Origin: Myxococcota bacterium
Lineage (GTDB): Bacteria; Myxococcota; XYA12-FULL-58-9; JALHOP01
Assembly: GCA_022842935.1 (NCBI GenBank)
Contig: JALHOP010000002.1
Location: 1-64,000, forward strand
Direction of reading: 5' to 3'
Length of the DNA stretch: 64,000 bases
The position numbers and the translations under genes were made by a program. Shown here piece after piece: positions 24,573-32,846 of the stretch. Every line of letters starts with the position of its first letter. Within the stretch, counting starts at the first letter, position 1. The notes below the pieces were generated by a model that saw only the letters and a list, made by a program, of their open reading frames with translations, did no database searches and was not told where the DNA came from.

Positions 24573-25001
24573 ATGTCTCGCCGTGTCGCTCTCGCGTTCG
24601 TTTGCCTGCTCCTCGCGATTTCCGCGTATGCCCTGGTGGCGTCGTGTTTCGTCAATGTCGACTGCGTCGACCCTTACCTGGCCAGCCTGAGCCCAGAGGG
24701 CACCGACTCGCTCGCGGTTTGCCGCAGGCCGACGCTCATCGCCCTGCCAGGTCAGGGAAGTGACGCGTCCGGTTGGATTGTCATGCGCGACGGGCGCGCG
24801 TTCATCACCGGGATCGTCGACCTGTCGATGGTGCAAAGCGCATCAGAGCCGGAGTGGACGCCCGGCAGTGTCGACATGAAGCTAACGGCTCACTTCGAAC
24901 GCAAGCCGCAGACATCGATGTTGCAATCGTGGCTGACGGATCGTTGCTGGCGTATGCGCGCGGTGCTTGGCCTCACGCCGTCCGATGAGGGCTTTCGATG
25001 A
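24573..25001 (+). CDS. Hypothetical exported or membrane-anchored protein
   Basis: A 142-residue protein with one N-terminal hydrophobic segment (VALAFVCLLLAISAYALVA) that could be a signal peptide or anchor, then four Cys residues in the first half of the mature part. No family is recognised. Its TGA overlaps the ATG of the next gene (ATGA), which places it in an operon with the genes at 24998 and 25653. Confidence 0.55.
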   Translation: MSRRVALAFVCLLLAISAYALVASCFVNVDCVDPYLASLSPEGTDSLAVCRRPTLIALPGQGSDASGWIVMRDGRAFITGIVDLSMVQSASEPEWTPGSVDMKLTAHFERKPQTSMLQSWLTDRCWRMRAVLGLTPSDEGFR

Positions 25002-25660
25002 TCGATGCTGGAGAAATTCGCGACATCGCTGCCGTCTTTGCGCAAGTGGGCGCGACGCGCAGCGAAGACGAGCTTGCGGCCTTACAGTCGGAGGCGCGCG
25101 ACGACACGCGTGCAGGGATGTTCTTCGCGCTCCTCAAGAGGCTCGAGGGAAAAGACGTACCGCGCGAGTGCCGAGATATTGGTTTCTTTCGCTTCTTCCT
25201 GGTGAACGGACTCCTGCAAGCACAGCGACTCCGCTTCGACCTGCGCATGTACGCGCTGCGCGCTATTGCCGCGGGCTTGCATGAGTTCGCAGGCTACTTG
25301 GCTTGCCTCGAGGGCAACGCAGTAGAACGGCTTGGGAGCGACATTGAGCACGCCGAGAAGCGCTACTTCGCGTTCTGCATCGCCCAGCTCATCGAGCTAG
25401 GCTTCGAAATGGATGGGCTCTTGATGACCCTGAAAGGCGACGCCTACGACCACGCCCATGCCCTCGAGTTGAGACGCTTGCGCGAGGACGGCCCAGACGC
25501 CTTCGCGGACACGTTCCTCTTCGACGCGAAAGAGAAGCAGCTCTTCGAGGCCGTATTCGACCAGAACGAGGTCGGCGCCGTCGGCACCTTGCAACGTTAC
25601 TTCGTCGACACGTATCAGGTGCCCTTTCTTCCCGCTCCCGAGGTTGCCGCCGATGCGTAA
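24998..25660 (+). CDS. Hypothetical protein
   Basis: A 220-residue predicted cytoplasmic helical protein. The N-terminal half reads EIRDIAAVFAQVGATRSEDEL and LLKRLEGKDVPRECRDIGFF; the C-terminal half is acidic with FLFDAKEKQLFEAVFDQNE. No known motif is found. It overlaps both neighbours (ATGA upstream, 8 bases downstream), so it is the middle gene of a tightly coupled operon whose outer members are exported proteins. Confidence 0.55.
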   Translation: MIDAGEIRDIAAVFAQVGATRSEDELAALQSEARDDTRAGMFFALLKRLEGKDVPRECRDIGFFRFFLVNGLLQAQRLRFDLRMYALRAIAAGLHEFAGYLACLEGNAVERLGSDIEHAEKRYFAFCIAQLIELGFEMDGLLMTLKGDAYDHAHALELRRLREDGPDAFADTFLFDAKEKQLFEAVFDQNEVGAVGTLQRYFVDTYQVPFLPAPEVAADA

Positions 25661-26390
25661 GTGGTATTGGTTCACAGTTCCTGTCGCCGCCGTCGCCGTG
25701 GTCATTGCGTGCAGCGCTATCAGCGAGCCCCGTCCCGTGGGCCAGGCTGGGAAGAACGCCGACGACCTCGCGCATTCGATGCTGCAGCGGGTGAACGCGG
25801 ACGCCTGGGAGAGCACCAAAGCCGTCACGTGGAACTTCGGAGGCCGCCGTTCCCACCTCTGGGACCGCGAACGCGGGTACGACCTCTATAAAAAGGGCGA
25901 GCGCGAGGTTCTACTTCGCATCAGCGACCAGACCGGCATCGCCCGCGAAAACGGACAGGTGTTGACCGGCGAAGAGGCCCAGAAGGCGCTTCGCGACGCG
26001 TGGGAAAGTTGGGTCAACGACAGCTTCTGGCTCAACGCGCCAACCAAGTGCTTCGACGAGGGCACCGAGCGTTTCGTCGTTCGTGACGCGGACGGCAACG
26101 AACATTTGCTCGTGGCCTACACGAGTGGGGGCGTAACGCCTGGCGACGCCTATCTCTGGTCCATGGGCGACGGCTTGCCTGTGTCATGGAAGATGTGGAC
26201 GCAGGTCATCCCCATAGGTGGCGTGAGGACCACCTGGGAGGGCTGGCAGCAGCTCTCCACGGGCGCGTGGATCTCGACGAAACACGAGTTCTCGACGCGC
26301 ACGCTTGAGCTCACCGACGTGCGCGGCGCGATGAGCCTCGCCGAGCTCGTGCAGGGGGCCGACCCATTCGCGGCCCTCGAGACCAACTGA
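25653..26390 (+). CDS. Putative lipoprotein of the DUF6503-like type
   Basis: A 245-residue protein with a signal and Cys (VAVVIACS). The mature part opens LAHSMLQRVNADAWESTKAVTWNFGGRRSHLWDRERG, resembling proteins related to outer-membrane lipoprotein-sorting folds (DUF6503-like), and continues with strand-rich VRTTWEGWQQLSTGAW and a final helix. ATG 25653 lies inside the end of the previous gene and fits the signal peptide. It is the last gene of the three-gene operon and converges with the lipoprotein gene at 26392, leaving only one base between stops. Confidence 0.55.
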   Translation: MRKWYWFTVPVAAVAVVIACSAISEPRPVGQAGKNADDLAHSMLQRVNADAWESTKAVTWNFGGRRSHLWDRERGYDLYKKGEREVLLRISDQTGIARENGQVLTGEEAQKALRDAWESWVNDSFWLNAPTKCFDEGTERFVVRDADGNEHLLVAYTSGGVTPGDAYLWSMGDGLPVSWKMWTQVIPIGGVRTTWEGWQQLSTGAWISTKHEFSTRTLELTDVRGAMSLAELVQGADPFAALETN

Positions 26391-26391
26391 G

Positions 26392-27129
26392 CTACTTCTC
26401 GATGGTCGCGCCCTCTCGCAGGGTCTCCATGAGCCAGGTGTGCCGGTCTGGGTACTTGGCGTCGAAGCGCGCCTTGACGCGAACAATCTCCAGCGCGTCG
26501 GGACGAACGTTCAGCTTGGCGGTCTCCCCGACCTTGACGTCAGCGGGCACCCAAGGAAACAAGCTCGCCGCGTAGTTCTCGCTGTCGGCCACGTGCCAGA
26601 CGTCGCCGCTCAGCTTCAACTCGGTGAAGATGGCGTCGAACGTCTTGGCGGGGTCGGCAGCCGCAGCTTTGCGAAACGCTTCAGCGGACGGCCGAGCCTT
26701 TTTCTTGTCGGCCTTCTTGGTGACCTTGTCCAGATAGAGGTAGGCGTGGTCGACCGTGATGTAGGGCTCGTCACCCGGTGGCGGTGGTGGCGCCTTGTCG
26801 AAGATCCGCGCCTCGAGCTGCGTGCCTTCGTCCATCAGGCCAGCCGACTCCTCGGGCGGCGTGATGTCGTGTTTCTTGGCATAGTCGCGCAGAAGATAAA
26901 GGTCGATGGCCGCATCCAAGGCGTCAGGCGAGTCTGGGGCGACCTGCTTCTCACCGGCGATGGCGACGATGTCGACCTCGGCGACTTCAGTGCCGTTCAC
27001 CTTGACGGTCGGCTTCGACGCCACCGCAACGACGGGGTTATCGCCACTCGACCCTGGTGGCGGTTGCACCTTGTTCTTGGCGCAAGCGGCGATCAATACG
27101 AGGGCTAACGGAGCAAGGCGTTTGTGCAT
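26392..27129 (-). CDS. Hypothetical lipoprotein
   Basis: A 245-residue lipoprotein with leader MHKRLAPLALVLIAACAKNK. The leader is strikingly like that of the beta-propeller lipoprotein at 30224 (MHRILATALLAVGLAACAKSK), including the residues after the Cys. The mature part has VKVNGTEVAEVDIV, reminiscent of the N-terminal swap segment of SurA/PpiD-type chaperones, but no isomerase domain follows. A Lys-rich segment (KVTKKADKKKARPS) and a C-terminal helix end the protein. ATG 27129 is taken because upstream residues lie antisense to the divergent MFS gene. Confidence 0.55.
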   Translation of the reverse strand: MHKRLAPLALVLIAACAKNKVQPPPGSSGDNPVVAVASKPTVKVNGTEVAEVDIVAIAGEKQVAPDSPDALDAAIDLYLLRDYAKKHDITPPEESAGLMDEGTQLEARIFDKAPPPPPGDEPYITVDHAYLYLDKVTKKADKKKARPSAEAFRKAAAADPAKTFDAIFTELKLSGDVWHVADSENYAASLFPWVPADVKVGETAKLNVRPDALEIVRVKARFDAKYPDRHTWLMETLREGATIEK

Positions 27130-27167
27130 GGGATCATCTTTTCGCACGACCGCTGAAGCGACATCAA

Positions 27168-28325
27168 ATGAGTCGTAGTATCGTCGTCCTGCTCGCGGTC
27201 GCCATCGGCGTGCTCGTTGCAAACCTCTATTATGCGCAGCCGCTCGTTGCCATCATTGCTCCGGCGCTGGGTATCGCGCCAGAGGTTGCTGGGCTGGTCG
27301 TCACGTTCACCCAGGTCGGCTATGGAGCTGGCCTGCTGCTCGCGGTGCCGCTTTCCGACCGGGTGGAAAACAAGCGCCTCGTCACGTCGATGATCGCGAT
27401 CGCGGTCACGGGCCTCCTCGGGCTCGCTTTCGTGCAGTCGGCGACGACTTACTTCGTCGCGGCCTTCATGACGGGTTTTGGCGCCTCGACCGTTCAAATC
27501 ATCGTGCCTTACGCAGCGCACTTCGCCCCCCCGGCCCGACGCGGCCAGGTCGTGGGTCAGCTCATGAGCGGACTCATGCTCGGCATTATGCTGTCGCGTC
27601 CCATCGCTGGCTTTTTGACGGACCTGCTCACGTGGCATGCGGTCTTCATCGCATCTGCAGCCGCCCTGGTGGTGCTTGCGGTCTTGCTATCGCTCCTCAT
27701 GAAGGAGCGCCATCCCACGGCACCAGGCGTAAGCTATGCTGGTCTCTTGCGCTCTATGGTTAGGCTGTTCGTCGCCACGCCAGTGCTACGTGACCGAGCA
27801 CTCACCCAGGCGCTCATCTTCGGCGCTTTCTGCCTGTTTTGGACGGCCGCACCTCTTCTTCTGGCGAGCCCGACATTCGGCCTTTCGCAAACGGGCATCG
27901 CAGTGTTCGCTTTGGTGGGGGTCGCCGGCGCGATCTCGGCGCCGGTCGCCGGCATCGTCGCGGATCGAGGCCGCGCGAATCTCGGCACCACGGCGGCGTT
28001 GTCGTGTGGAGCACTTGCGTTCGCAATTGCCTACGTTGCTCCGCAGGCACCGGCGTTCGGCGTTGTCATCTTGGCAGCGGGCGCCATCCTCATCGATGCG
28101 GGGGTCTCCGCTAACCTCGTCTTGGGGCAGCGCGCGATCTTCGCGCTCGCACCCGAAGAGCGCGGACGCCTCAACTCGCTCTACATCGCGACCGCTTTCG
28201 TCGGAGGCGCGAGTGGGTCGGCGATCGGCGCATGGTCATACGCGCGTGGCGGCTGGCCCCTCACCACTGCCATAGGCTTGGCGATGCCAGCGGTCGCTTT
28301 AGTGTTTCACCGGCTCCGCGCCTAA
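27168..28325 (+). CDS. MFS transporter (drug/sugar efflux type)
   Basis: A 385-residue, 12-TM major facilitator. The opening SRSIVVLLAVAIGVLVANLYYAQP and the loop-2 motif GAGLLLAVPLSDRVENKRL are typical of the DHA1/arabinose-efflux-like group. GASTVQIIVPYAAHFAPPARRG matches the mid-segment of this group, and the second half has the equivalent APEERGRLNSLY. The substrate is not predictable. ATG 27168 gives the short N-terminus usual for the family. It diverges from the lipoprotein gene at 27129, leaving 38 bases between starts. Confidence 0.82.
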   Translation: MSRSIVVLLAVAIGVLVANLYYAQPLVAIIAPALGIAPEVAGLVVTFTQVGYGAGLLLAVPLSDRVENKRLVTSMIAIAVTGLLGLAFVQSATTYFVAAFMTGFGASTVQIIVPYAAHFAPPARRGQVVGQLMSGLMLGIMLSRPIAGFLTDLLTWHAVFIASAAALVVLAVLLSLLMKERHPTAPGVSYAGLLRSMVRLFVATPVLRDRALTQALIFGAFCLFWTAAPLLLASPTFGLSQTGIAVFALVGVAGAISAPVAGIVADRGRANLGTTAALSCGALAFAIAYVAPQAPAFGVVILAAGAILIDAGVSANLVLGQRAIFALAPEERGRLNSLYIATAFVGGASGSAIGAWSYARGGWPLTTAIGLAMPAVALVFHRLRA

Positions 28326-28396
28326 CCCCGCCGCTCCCGTCGCTCGGTAACGCGCGCGGATCGACACGACCAGCAAGCGGGGTCTATGGGTGTGTC

Positions 28397-29398
28397 ATGC
28401 GCCTATGGCCCATCGTGCAGCGATGTGTCGCTACGTTGCTCGTGGTTGCGGTTTTCGCCTGGGTCGCGATGGCGCTCTCGTATCACCTTCCGGGGGGTGT
28501 CCTGGGCAAGGCGTCGGGCATCTTCGGCTGGTGCGCAACAGGCGCCTGCGCGCTCTGGCTTCTCTGGCGGGGACGGCCTGGCGTTGGAGCTGGTGTGGCG
28601 GTCGTCGCGGTCGTGCTCTTCTGGACGTGGTGGGTTCGCATCACGCCGTCGGACACACGCGACTGGGCGGACGACGTCGCCAAACACCTGGAGAGTCGAG
28701 TCGACGGCGACCTCGTGACACTCAGCAACGTGCGCAACTTCGCTTGGCGTCACAACCACACCTACGAACCGCGCTGGGAGACTCGCCAATACGACCTACG
28801 CCTCCTGAGGTCGGTCGACGTCATATGCTCATACTGGATGGGCCCCGCTATCGCGCACACCCTGGCATCGTTTGGATTCGCCGACGGCCAATTCGTCACC
28901 TTCTCCATCGAGATTCGCAAAGAGCGCGGTGAAAGCTTCTCGGCCATCGGCGGTTTTTTCAAGATGTTCGAGACGACACTCATCGCCGCAGACGAACGCG
29001 ACATCTTATGGGTGCGTACCAACGCGCGTGAGGAGCAGGTGTACGTTTACCGCATCGCGAATATCGACGAGCGGCAGATGCGCGCCTTGTTCTTGGGCTA
29101 CCTCGAGCAGGGACGAGCGCTGCTTGCGGCACCACGCTGGTATCACACGCTCACCGGTAACTGCACCACGATGGTCTACGACATCGCGCGGGTCGTCGTG
29201 AAAGGGTTGCCGCTCGACTATCGCCTGATCGTCTCGGGCTATCTTCCCGAATATCTGTATGACGCCGGCGCGTTGACACCCGGCGTCGATCTCGAGACCT
29301 TACGCGCCCGAGGCCGTATCAACGAGCGCGCAAGGCTAGCGGACGACGACCCTGCGTTCTCGGCGCGTATCCGCGAAGGCATGCCGGGAGTACCATGA
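28397..29398 (+). CDS. DUF4105 (Lnb N-terminal periplasmic-like) membrane protein
   Basis: A 333-residue protein with two or three N-terminal TM segments, then the DUF4105 domain: RQYDLRLLRSVD, IAHTLASFGFADGQFVTFSIEIRKERGESFS, ERDILWVRTNAREEQVYVYR and WYHTLTGNCTTMVYD. The NCTT motif and the invariant His are in place. The domain is related to papain-like periplasmic hydrolases, but its substrate is not known. The stop overlaps the next gene start (ATGA), coupling it to the ArsC/Spx-like gene. Confidence 0.8.
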   Translation: MRLWPIVQRCVATLLVVAVFAWVAMALSYHLPGGVLGKASGIFGWCATGACALWLLWRGRPGVGAGVAVVAVVLFWTWWVRITPSDTRDWADDVAKHLESRVDGDLVTLSNVRNFAWRHNHTYEPRWETRQYDLRLLRSVDVICSYWMGPAIAHTLASFGFADGQFVTFSIEIRKERGESFSAIGGFFKMFETTLIAADERDILWVRTNAREEQVYVYRIANIDERQMRALFLGYLEQGRALLAAPRWYHTLTGNCTTMVYDIARVVVKGLPLDYRLIVSGYLPEYLYDAGALTPGVDLETLRARGRINERARLADDDPAFSARIREGMPGVP

Positions 29399-29742
29399 TA
29401 TTTCTTCACTACCCCACCTGCAGCACCTGCAAGAAGGCAAGAGCGTGGCTTCGTGACAACGCCATCGCGGTCACCGAGCGCCACATCGTCGACTCTCCAC
29501 CCAACAAGGCAGAGCTCGCACGCTGGATCCCAGCGAGCGGCCAGCCGGTTCGCAAGTGGCTCAACACATCCGGCCAGTCGTACCGCGCCTTGGGTAGAGC
29601 TAGGGTCGACAAGATGAGTGACGCCGAGCTCATCGATGCGTTGTCTCGCGATGGCAAGCTCGTGAAGCGGCCGGTCCTCGTGGACGGTGGACGGGTCTTC
29701 GTCGGGTTCGATGCGGAGAAATACGAGAAGTTGAAGAACTAG
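29395..29742 (+). CDS. ArsC/Spx family thioredoxin-fold protein
   Basis: A 115-residue protein with the N-terminal motif HYPTCSTCKKARAWL (CxxC) and the C-terminal KRPVLVDGGRVFVGFDAEKYEKL, diagnostic of the ArsC/Spx/YffB family. The R-P-V-L segment holds the conserved Arg. Members are glutaredoxin-like reductases or Spx-type regulators. The CxxC form and lack of an ars operon argue for a YffB/Spx-like role over arsenate reduction. It overlaps the DUF4105 gene by ATGA. Confidence 0.82.
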   Translation: MIFLHYPTCSTCKKARAWLRDNAIAVTERHIVDSPPNKAELARWIPASGQPVRKWLNTSGQSYRALGRARVDKMSDAELIDALSRDGKLVKRPVLVDGGRVFVGFDAEKYEKLKN

Positions 29743-29745
29743 CGA

Positions 29746-30132
29746 TTGGGGGTTGCGCCGTTCTCACCCGCGACATTCTTGCGATCTGGGGCCTACGTGT
29801 GCGCGGCATCGTCGCCTAAGCAGCAGTGGATAACCTGGACGGTGACGCGTCCCGAGAGCTCAGGCCGCTGGACGCGCCTCGATGTCGCTGAGCTGGACCG
29901 TGTCCACTGCGGGAGCGACGGCAACGTCTACGCCATGCGGGGTGCAACACTGCACGTCGGGCGTCATGACGCGATGGCGTACTACTCGCCGTCGGCCCAC
30001 ATCAAGCGGCCTTCTTCGACGGTGCGCGGTGGCGTCGCTTTGTCTGAAGCCTACTGCGACTGCGGTCGGCCAATGATGCGTCGCCGGCCTGGTGCAGAGT
30101 TGTGCGCTATGCCGGTGTGGTCTGAGGCGTAA
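29746..30132 (+). CDS. Doubtful gene whose end lies in repeat A4
   Basis: A frame of 128 codons begins at TTG 29746, three bases after the ArsC-like gene. Its first ~100 residues are moderately protein-like (QQWITWTVTRPESSGRWTRL; DGNVYAMRGATLHVGRHDAM). The last ~22 residues (RRRPGAELCAMPVW) are encoded by the half repeat A4, as seen at repeat A1. No family and no good ribosome-binding site are seen. It may be a decayed cassette gene fused to the repeat. Confidence 0.3.
   Translation: MGVAPFSPATFLRSGAYVCAASSPKQQWITWTVTRPESSGRWTRLDVAELDRVHCGSDGNVYAMRGATLHVGRHDAMAYYSPSAHIKRPSSTVRGGVALSEAYCDCGRPMMRRRPGAELCAMPVWSEA
30067..30121 (+). repeat. Structured repeat family A, half copy A4
   Basis: It contains the left terminus CGGCCAAT, a shortened P1 region, TCGCCGGC (left arm of P2), the conserved GTGCAGAGTTG and the core TGCGCTATGCCGGTGTGG, then diverges. 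The right half with its P2 and P1 partner arms is missing, so it cannot fold like A1-A3. It is the only copy outside the first 2.2 kb and may be a scar of an integration or deletion. Confidence 0.8.
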
Positions 30133-30179
30133 CGGCAACAGCTCAGGGCGGGGGCGCCGGCGCGGGCGCCCGGAACAAA

Positions 30180-30215
30180 GACAGCGCCGACCGCGACTTA
30201 CCGGTCGGCGCTGTC
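30180..30215 (-). terminator. Intrinsic terminator of the beta-propeller lipoprotein gene
   Basis: A perfect 13-bp stem (GACAGCGCCGACC with GGTCGGCGCTGTC) around a 10-base loop lies 8 bases past the stop at 30224. On the minus strand it is followed by TTTGTT, a short U-rich run. A second, smaller GC palindrome (GGGCGCC/GGCGCCC) lies next to it at about 30150-30171. Confidence 0.7.
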
Positions 30216-30223
30216 GCTGAAGA

Positions 30224-31231
30224 CTACTGAACCGAGTAGACCTCGACGCTGTTGTTCATGAAGCGCGGCACCAGGACGCGGTTGCGCTTGCTGTCGAAGC
30301 CGATGTCGGCCGAGGCCGCGATCTGCTCGAGCATCGGGGTGAACTCACCACCAGGCATACCCTTCATGACACCACCGAGCTCCCAGCTCGAGACCATGAT
30401 GCCGCTTGGAGTCGAGACGATGCCGTCAAGGCCGCCCTTGGGCAGCTTCTGAGCATCGGCCTTGGCACCCGGCTTCGTCGAGTCGAGCGAATAGAGCTCA
30501 CCCGACAACATGGTGACGACCCACAGCTTGTTGTCGACGAGGACGAGGCCGTTCGGGCCGCCGAGCTCGGTCGACTTCGAGAGTGGGATCACCTTCTTTG
30601 CTTTATTGATCATGTAAACGGCGTCGGTGCCGGTCGGCGACGCCTTGCCATCCGCGAACGTGATCGCGATATCGGACACGAACACGCGGCCGTCGGCGGC
30701 GGTGGTGATGTCGCCGAGGAACGTCGAGCCCTTGATCTTGATCTCACCCTTCGGCGCGCCGTTCTTGCGATTGAACATACGCACGGTGTCGATGTCCGCG
30801 ACGTAAAGCGTGTCGGCGACGATGCCCATACCCTTCGGCGCATCGAGCTTGGTCTTGCCCTTGCCGCCCTCGATCCACTTGAGGGCGATCACGGCGCCGT
30901 CCGGCCCCAGCTTCGAGATAAAGCCGTTGTTGTCTTTAGCGCCCGGCTCACCGTTGATGTTGCTCACCAGGTAGCAGTCGTCCTTGTCGTCGTAGAGGAC
31001 TGACTCGGGCACCGCCATGTCCTTGTATGCGACCACCGGCTCTGGGGCGACGGGAGCAACGATCGGCGCGGGCTCGACAGCAGCGACGGTCGCGGCACCG
31101 GCTTCACCCGCGGCTGCCATGCCACTCTCGGCGGTGGCCTCGGCGGCGGAAGCGGCTGGCGGTTGTGTCTTGCTCTTGGCGCAAGCGGCGAGACCGACGG
31201 CGAGGAGCGCGGTGGCTAATATGCGATGCAT
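30224..31231 (-). CDS. SMP-30/NHL-like beta-propeller lipoprotein
   Basis: A 335-residue lipoprotein (leader ending AVGLAACAKSK). An Ala/Pro-rich linker to about residue 65 is followed by a six-bladed propeller-like domain. Repeated strand pairs include ESVLYDDKDDCYLVSNINGEP, DTLYVADIDTVRMFNRKNG, GRVFVSDIAITFADG and NGLVLVDNKLWVVTMLSGELYSLD, the pattern of SMP-30/gluconolactonase and NHL proteins. Catalytic metal ligands of SMP-30 cannot be confirmed. It is likely a periplasmic or surface binding protein. ATG 31231 fits the signal peptide. A strong terminator follows the gene. Confidence 0.72.
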   Translation of the reverse strand: MHRILATALLAVGLAACAKSKTQPPAASAAEATAESGMAAAGEAGAATVAAVEPAPIVAPVAPEPVVAYKDMAVPESVLYDDKDDCYLVSNINGEPGAKDNNGFISKLGPDGAVIALKWIEGGKGKTKLDAPKGMGIVADTLYVADIDTVRMFNRKNGAPKGEIKIKGSTFLGDITTAADGRVFVSDIAITFADGKASPTGTDAVYMINKAKKVIPLSKSTELGGPNGLVLVDNKLWVVTMLSGELYSLDSTKPGAKADAQKLPKGGLDGIVSTPSGIMVSSWELGGVMKGMPGGEFTPMLEQIAASADIGFDSKRNRVLVPRFMNNSVEVYSVQ

Positions 31232-31338
31232 GGATGGTCCTTTGAAGAGGTTCGGCGCATCCCTTACCGGACCGAGGCGGGTAGGCGCCACCAATACGGC
31301 TTGCCGCGCTCGCCCATACACGGGTAAACGGCTCGACC

Positions 31339-32745
31339 ATGGGCTCACTCGCCATCGCGGTCACCCCGTTCTTCTTCTGGGGCTTCGTCGCGGCTTCCAA
31401 CGGTATCTTCATCCCCTTCTGCAAGAGCCATTTCGATCTTTCGCAGTTCGAATCGCAGCTCGTCGGCTCTGCGTTTTACGGCGCTTATTTCGTGAGCTCG
31501 GTGATCCTGTACGCGATAGCGAGTGCAACCGGTCGCGATCTCTTCGGACGCTTCGGCTACAAGCGAATGATTGTCTATGGCTTGTGTATCTCCGCTTTCG
31601 GAGCGCTACTCATCGTCGCGGCCGCTAACAGCGCGAGCTTTCCGTTCATCTTGCTCGCATATTTCGTGGTCGCACTCGGCTTCGGAGTCCAACAGACTGG
31701 CGCGCAACCATTCATGGTCGGGCTTGGCCCCATCGAGAGCGGTGCTCACCGCTTGAATTTCGCCGGTGGCGTCAACTCGTTCGGCACCGTGGTTGGCCCC
31801 ATCGTGTTGTCGTTCGTGCTCTTCGGTACACCGAAGGGAGCGCCGGACGTCGCGAGCATTGGCAGCATTCGCATGCTCTACTGCGTGGTCGCCGCTATTT
31901 TCTTGGGTGTAGCAGCGTTTCTCTTCTTCTCATCACTGCCCGAACAGAAAGATGACACCCCCATCGCGCGCGGTTGGGGTGCTCTGAAGAAACCGCAGGT
32001 CCTGCTCGCGGCCCTCGGCATATTCTTCTACGTCGGCGTCGAAGTGACCGTAGACAACAACCTCGGCGCGCTGCTGCGAACACCTGGCTACCTGACGGCG
32101 GAGGGGCTCGCCGAGCACCAGATCTCCAAGTACATCTCTCTGTACTGGGGCAGCCTGATGATCGGGCGTTGGGCGGGGGCTGTCGCGGTCTTCAACCTGA
32201 CCGGCGCGAAGCGGCTCGCTGCTACCATCGCGGTGCCCTTCCTCGCCTTCGCGCTCGTCCTGGGCGTGAATCGCTTCTACGGAAACGACATCTCCGATCT
32301 CTTCGCCTACGGCGGCTGCGTAGCGGTCGCCGTGGCGGCATTCATGTTTGGTCAGGAGCGCCCCATCAAGACCCTGCTGGTGGTGAGCTCGCTCGCCGCT
32401 ATCGCGGCAACCATCGGCGTCGCGACCACGGGCATCGTGTCGCTCTACGCCATCATGGCGACGGGTCTCTTCTGCTCGGTCATGTGGCCCTGCATCTTCG
32501 CGCTAGGAGTTACTGGGGTCGGCTCGCTGAAGGGTCAGGCGTCTTCCGCGATGGTCATGATGATCCTCGGTGGCGCTATCATCCCCCCCATCCAGGGCGC
32601 GCTCGGCGATGCGTTAGGCGACATGCGCATGTCGTACATCGTTGCTGTGGCGTGTTTTGCGGTCTTGGTCGGTCTGACCCTGCTCATCCGCCGCTCGCTG
32701 AAGACGCAGAATATCGATCTCGATCAAGCGATCGAAGCCCACTGA
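31339..32745 (+). CDS. FHS-family sugar:proton symporter (FucP/GluP-like MFS)
   Basis: A 468-residue, 12-TM transporter. The opening AVTPFFFWGFVAASNGIFIPF and the motif GRDLFGRFGYKRMIVYGL are typical of the fucose/glucose-galactose FHS group. The segment GFGVQQTGAQPFMVGLGPIESGAHRLNFAGGVNSFGT matches its conserved central region (QQTAANPF and AHRLN). The likely substrate is a hexose such as glucose or galactose. It is followed after 100 bases by an ArsR regulator, with a palindrome between them. Confidence 0.85.
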   Translation: MGSLAIAVTPFFFWGFVAASNGIFIPFCKSHFDLSQFESQLVGSAFYGAYFVSSVILYAIASATGRDLFGRFGYKRMIVYGLCISAFGALLIVAAANSASFPFILLAYFVVALGFGVQQTGAQPFMVGLGPIESGAHRLNFAGGVNSFGTVVGPIVLSFVLFGTPKGAPDVASIGSIRMLYCVVAAIFLGVAAFLFFSSLPEQKDDTPIARGWGALKKPQVLLAALGIFFYVGVEVTVDNNLGALLRTPGYLTAEGLAEHQISKYISLYWGSLMIGRWAGAVAVFNLTGAKRLAATIAVPFLAFALVLGVNRFYGNDISDLFAYGGCVAVAVAAFMFGQERPIKTLLVVSSLAAIAATIGVATTGIVSLYAIMATGLFCSVMWPCIFALGVTGVGSLKGQASSAMVMMILGGAIIPPIQGALGDALGDMRMSYIVAVACFAVLVGLTLLIRRSLKTQNIDLDQAIEAH

Positions 32746-32758
32746 CACAGCCCCGGCA

Positions 32759-32784
32759 GTTCGAAGGTCTTCGAACCTTCGAAC
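32759..32784. promoter_or_regulatory. Palindrome between sugar transporter and ArsR gene
   Basis: GTTCGAAGGT (32759-32768) and ACCTTCGAAC (32775-32784) form a perfect 10-bp inverted repeat around CTTCGA. TTCGAA therefore occurs at both ends, with a TTCGAA also spanning the centre. It lies 63 bases before the ArsR-type start, so it could be the operator of that regulator. It could instead act as a terminator hairpin for the transporter, though no U-run follows. Confidence 0.5.
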
Positions 32785-32846
32785 ATGCGCACCGTCGCTT
32801 TGGCCAATAGTTTTTGGATTTCGGAGACTAGCCGTATGGTGGCCCC

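Noticed and set aside
29395-29742. ArsC-like gene and ArsR-like gene (32847) as an arsenic resistance locus
   Set aside because: They are 3 kb apart with unrelated genes between, no arsenite pump is present, and the ArsC-like protein has the CxxC form of YffB/Spx proteins.
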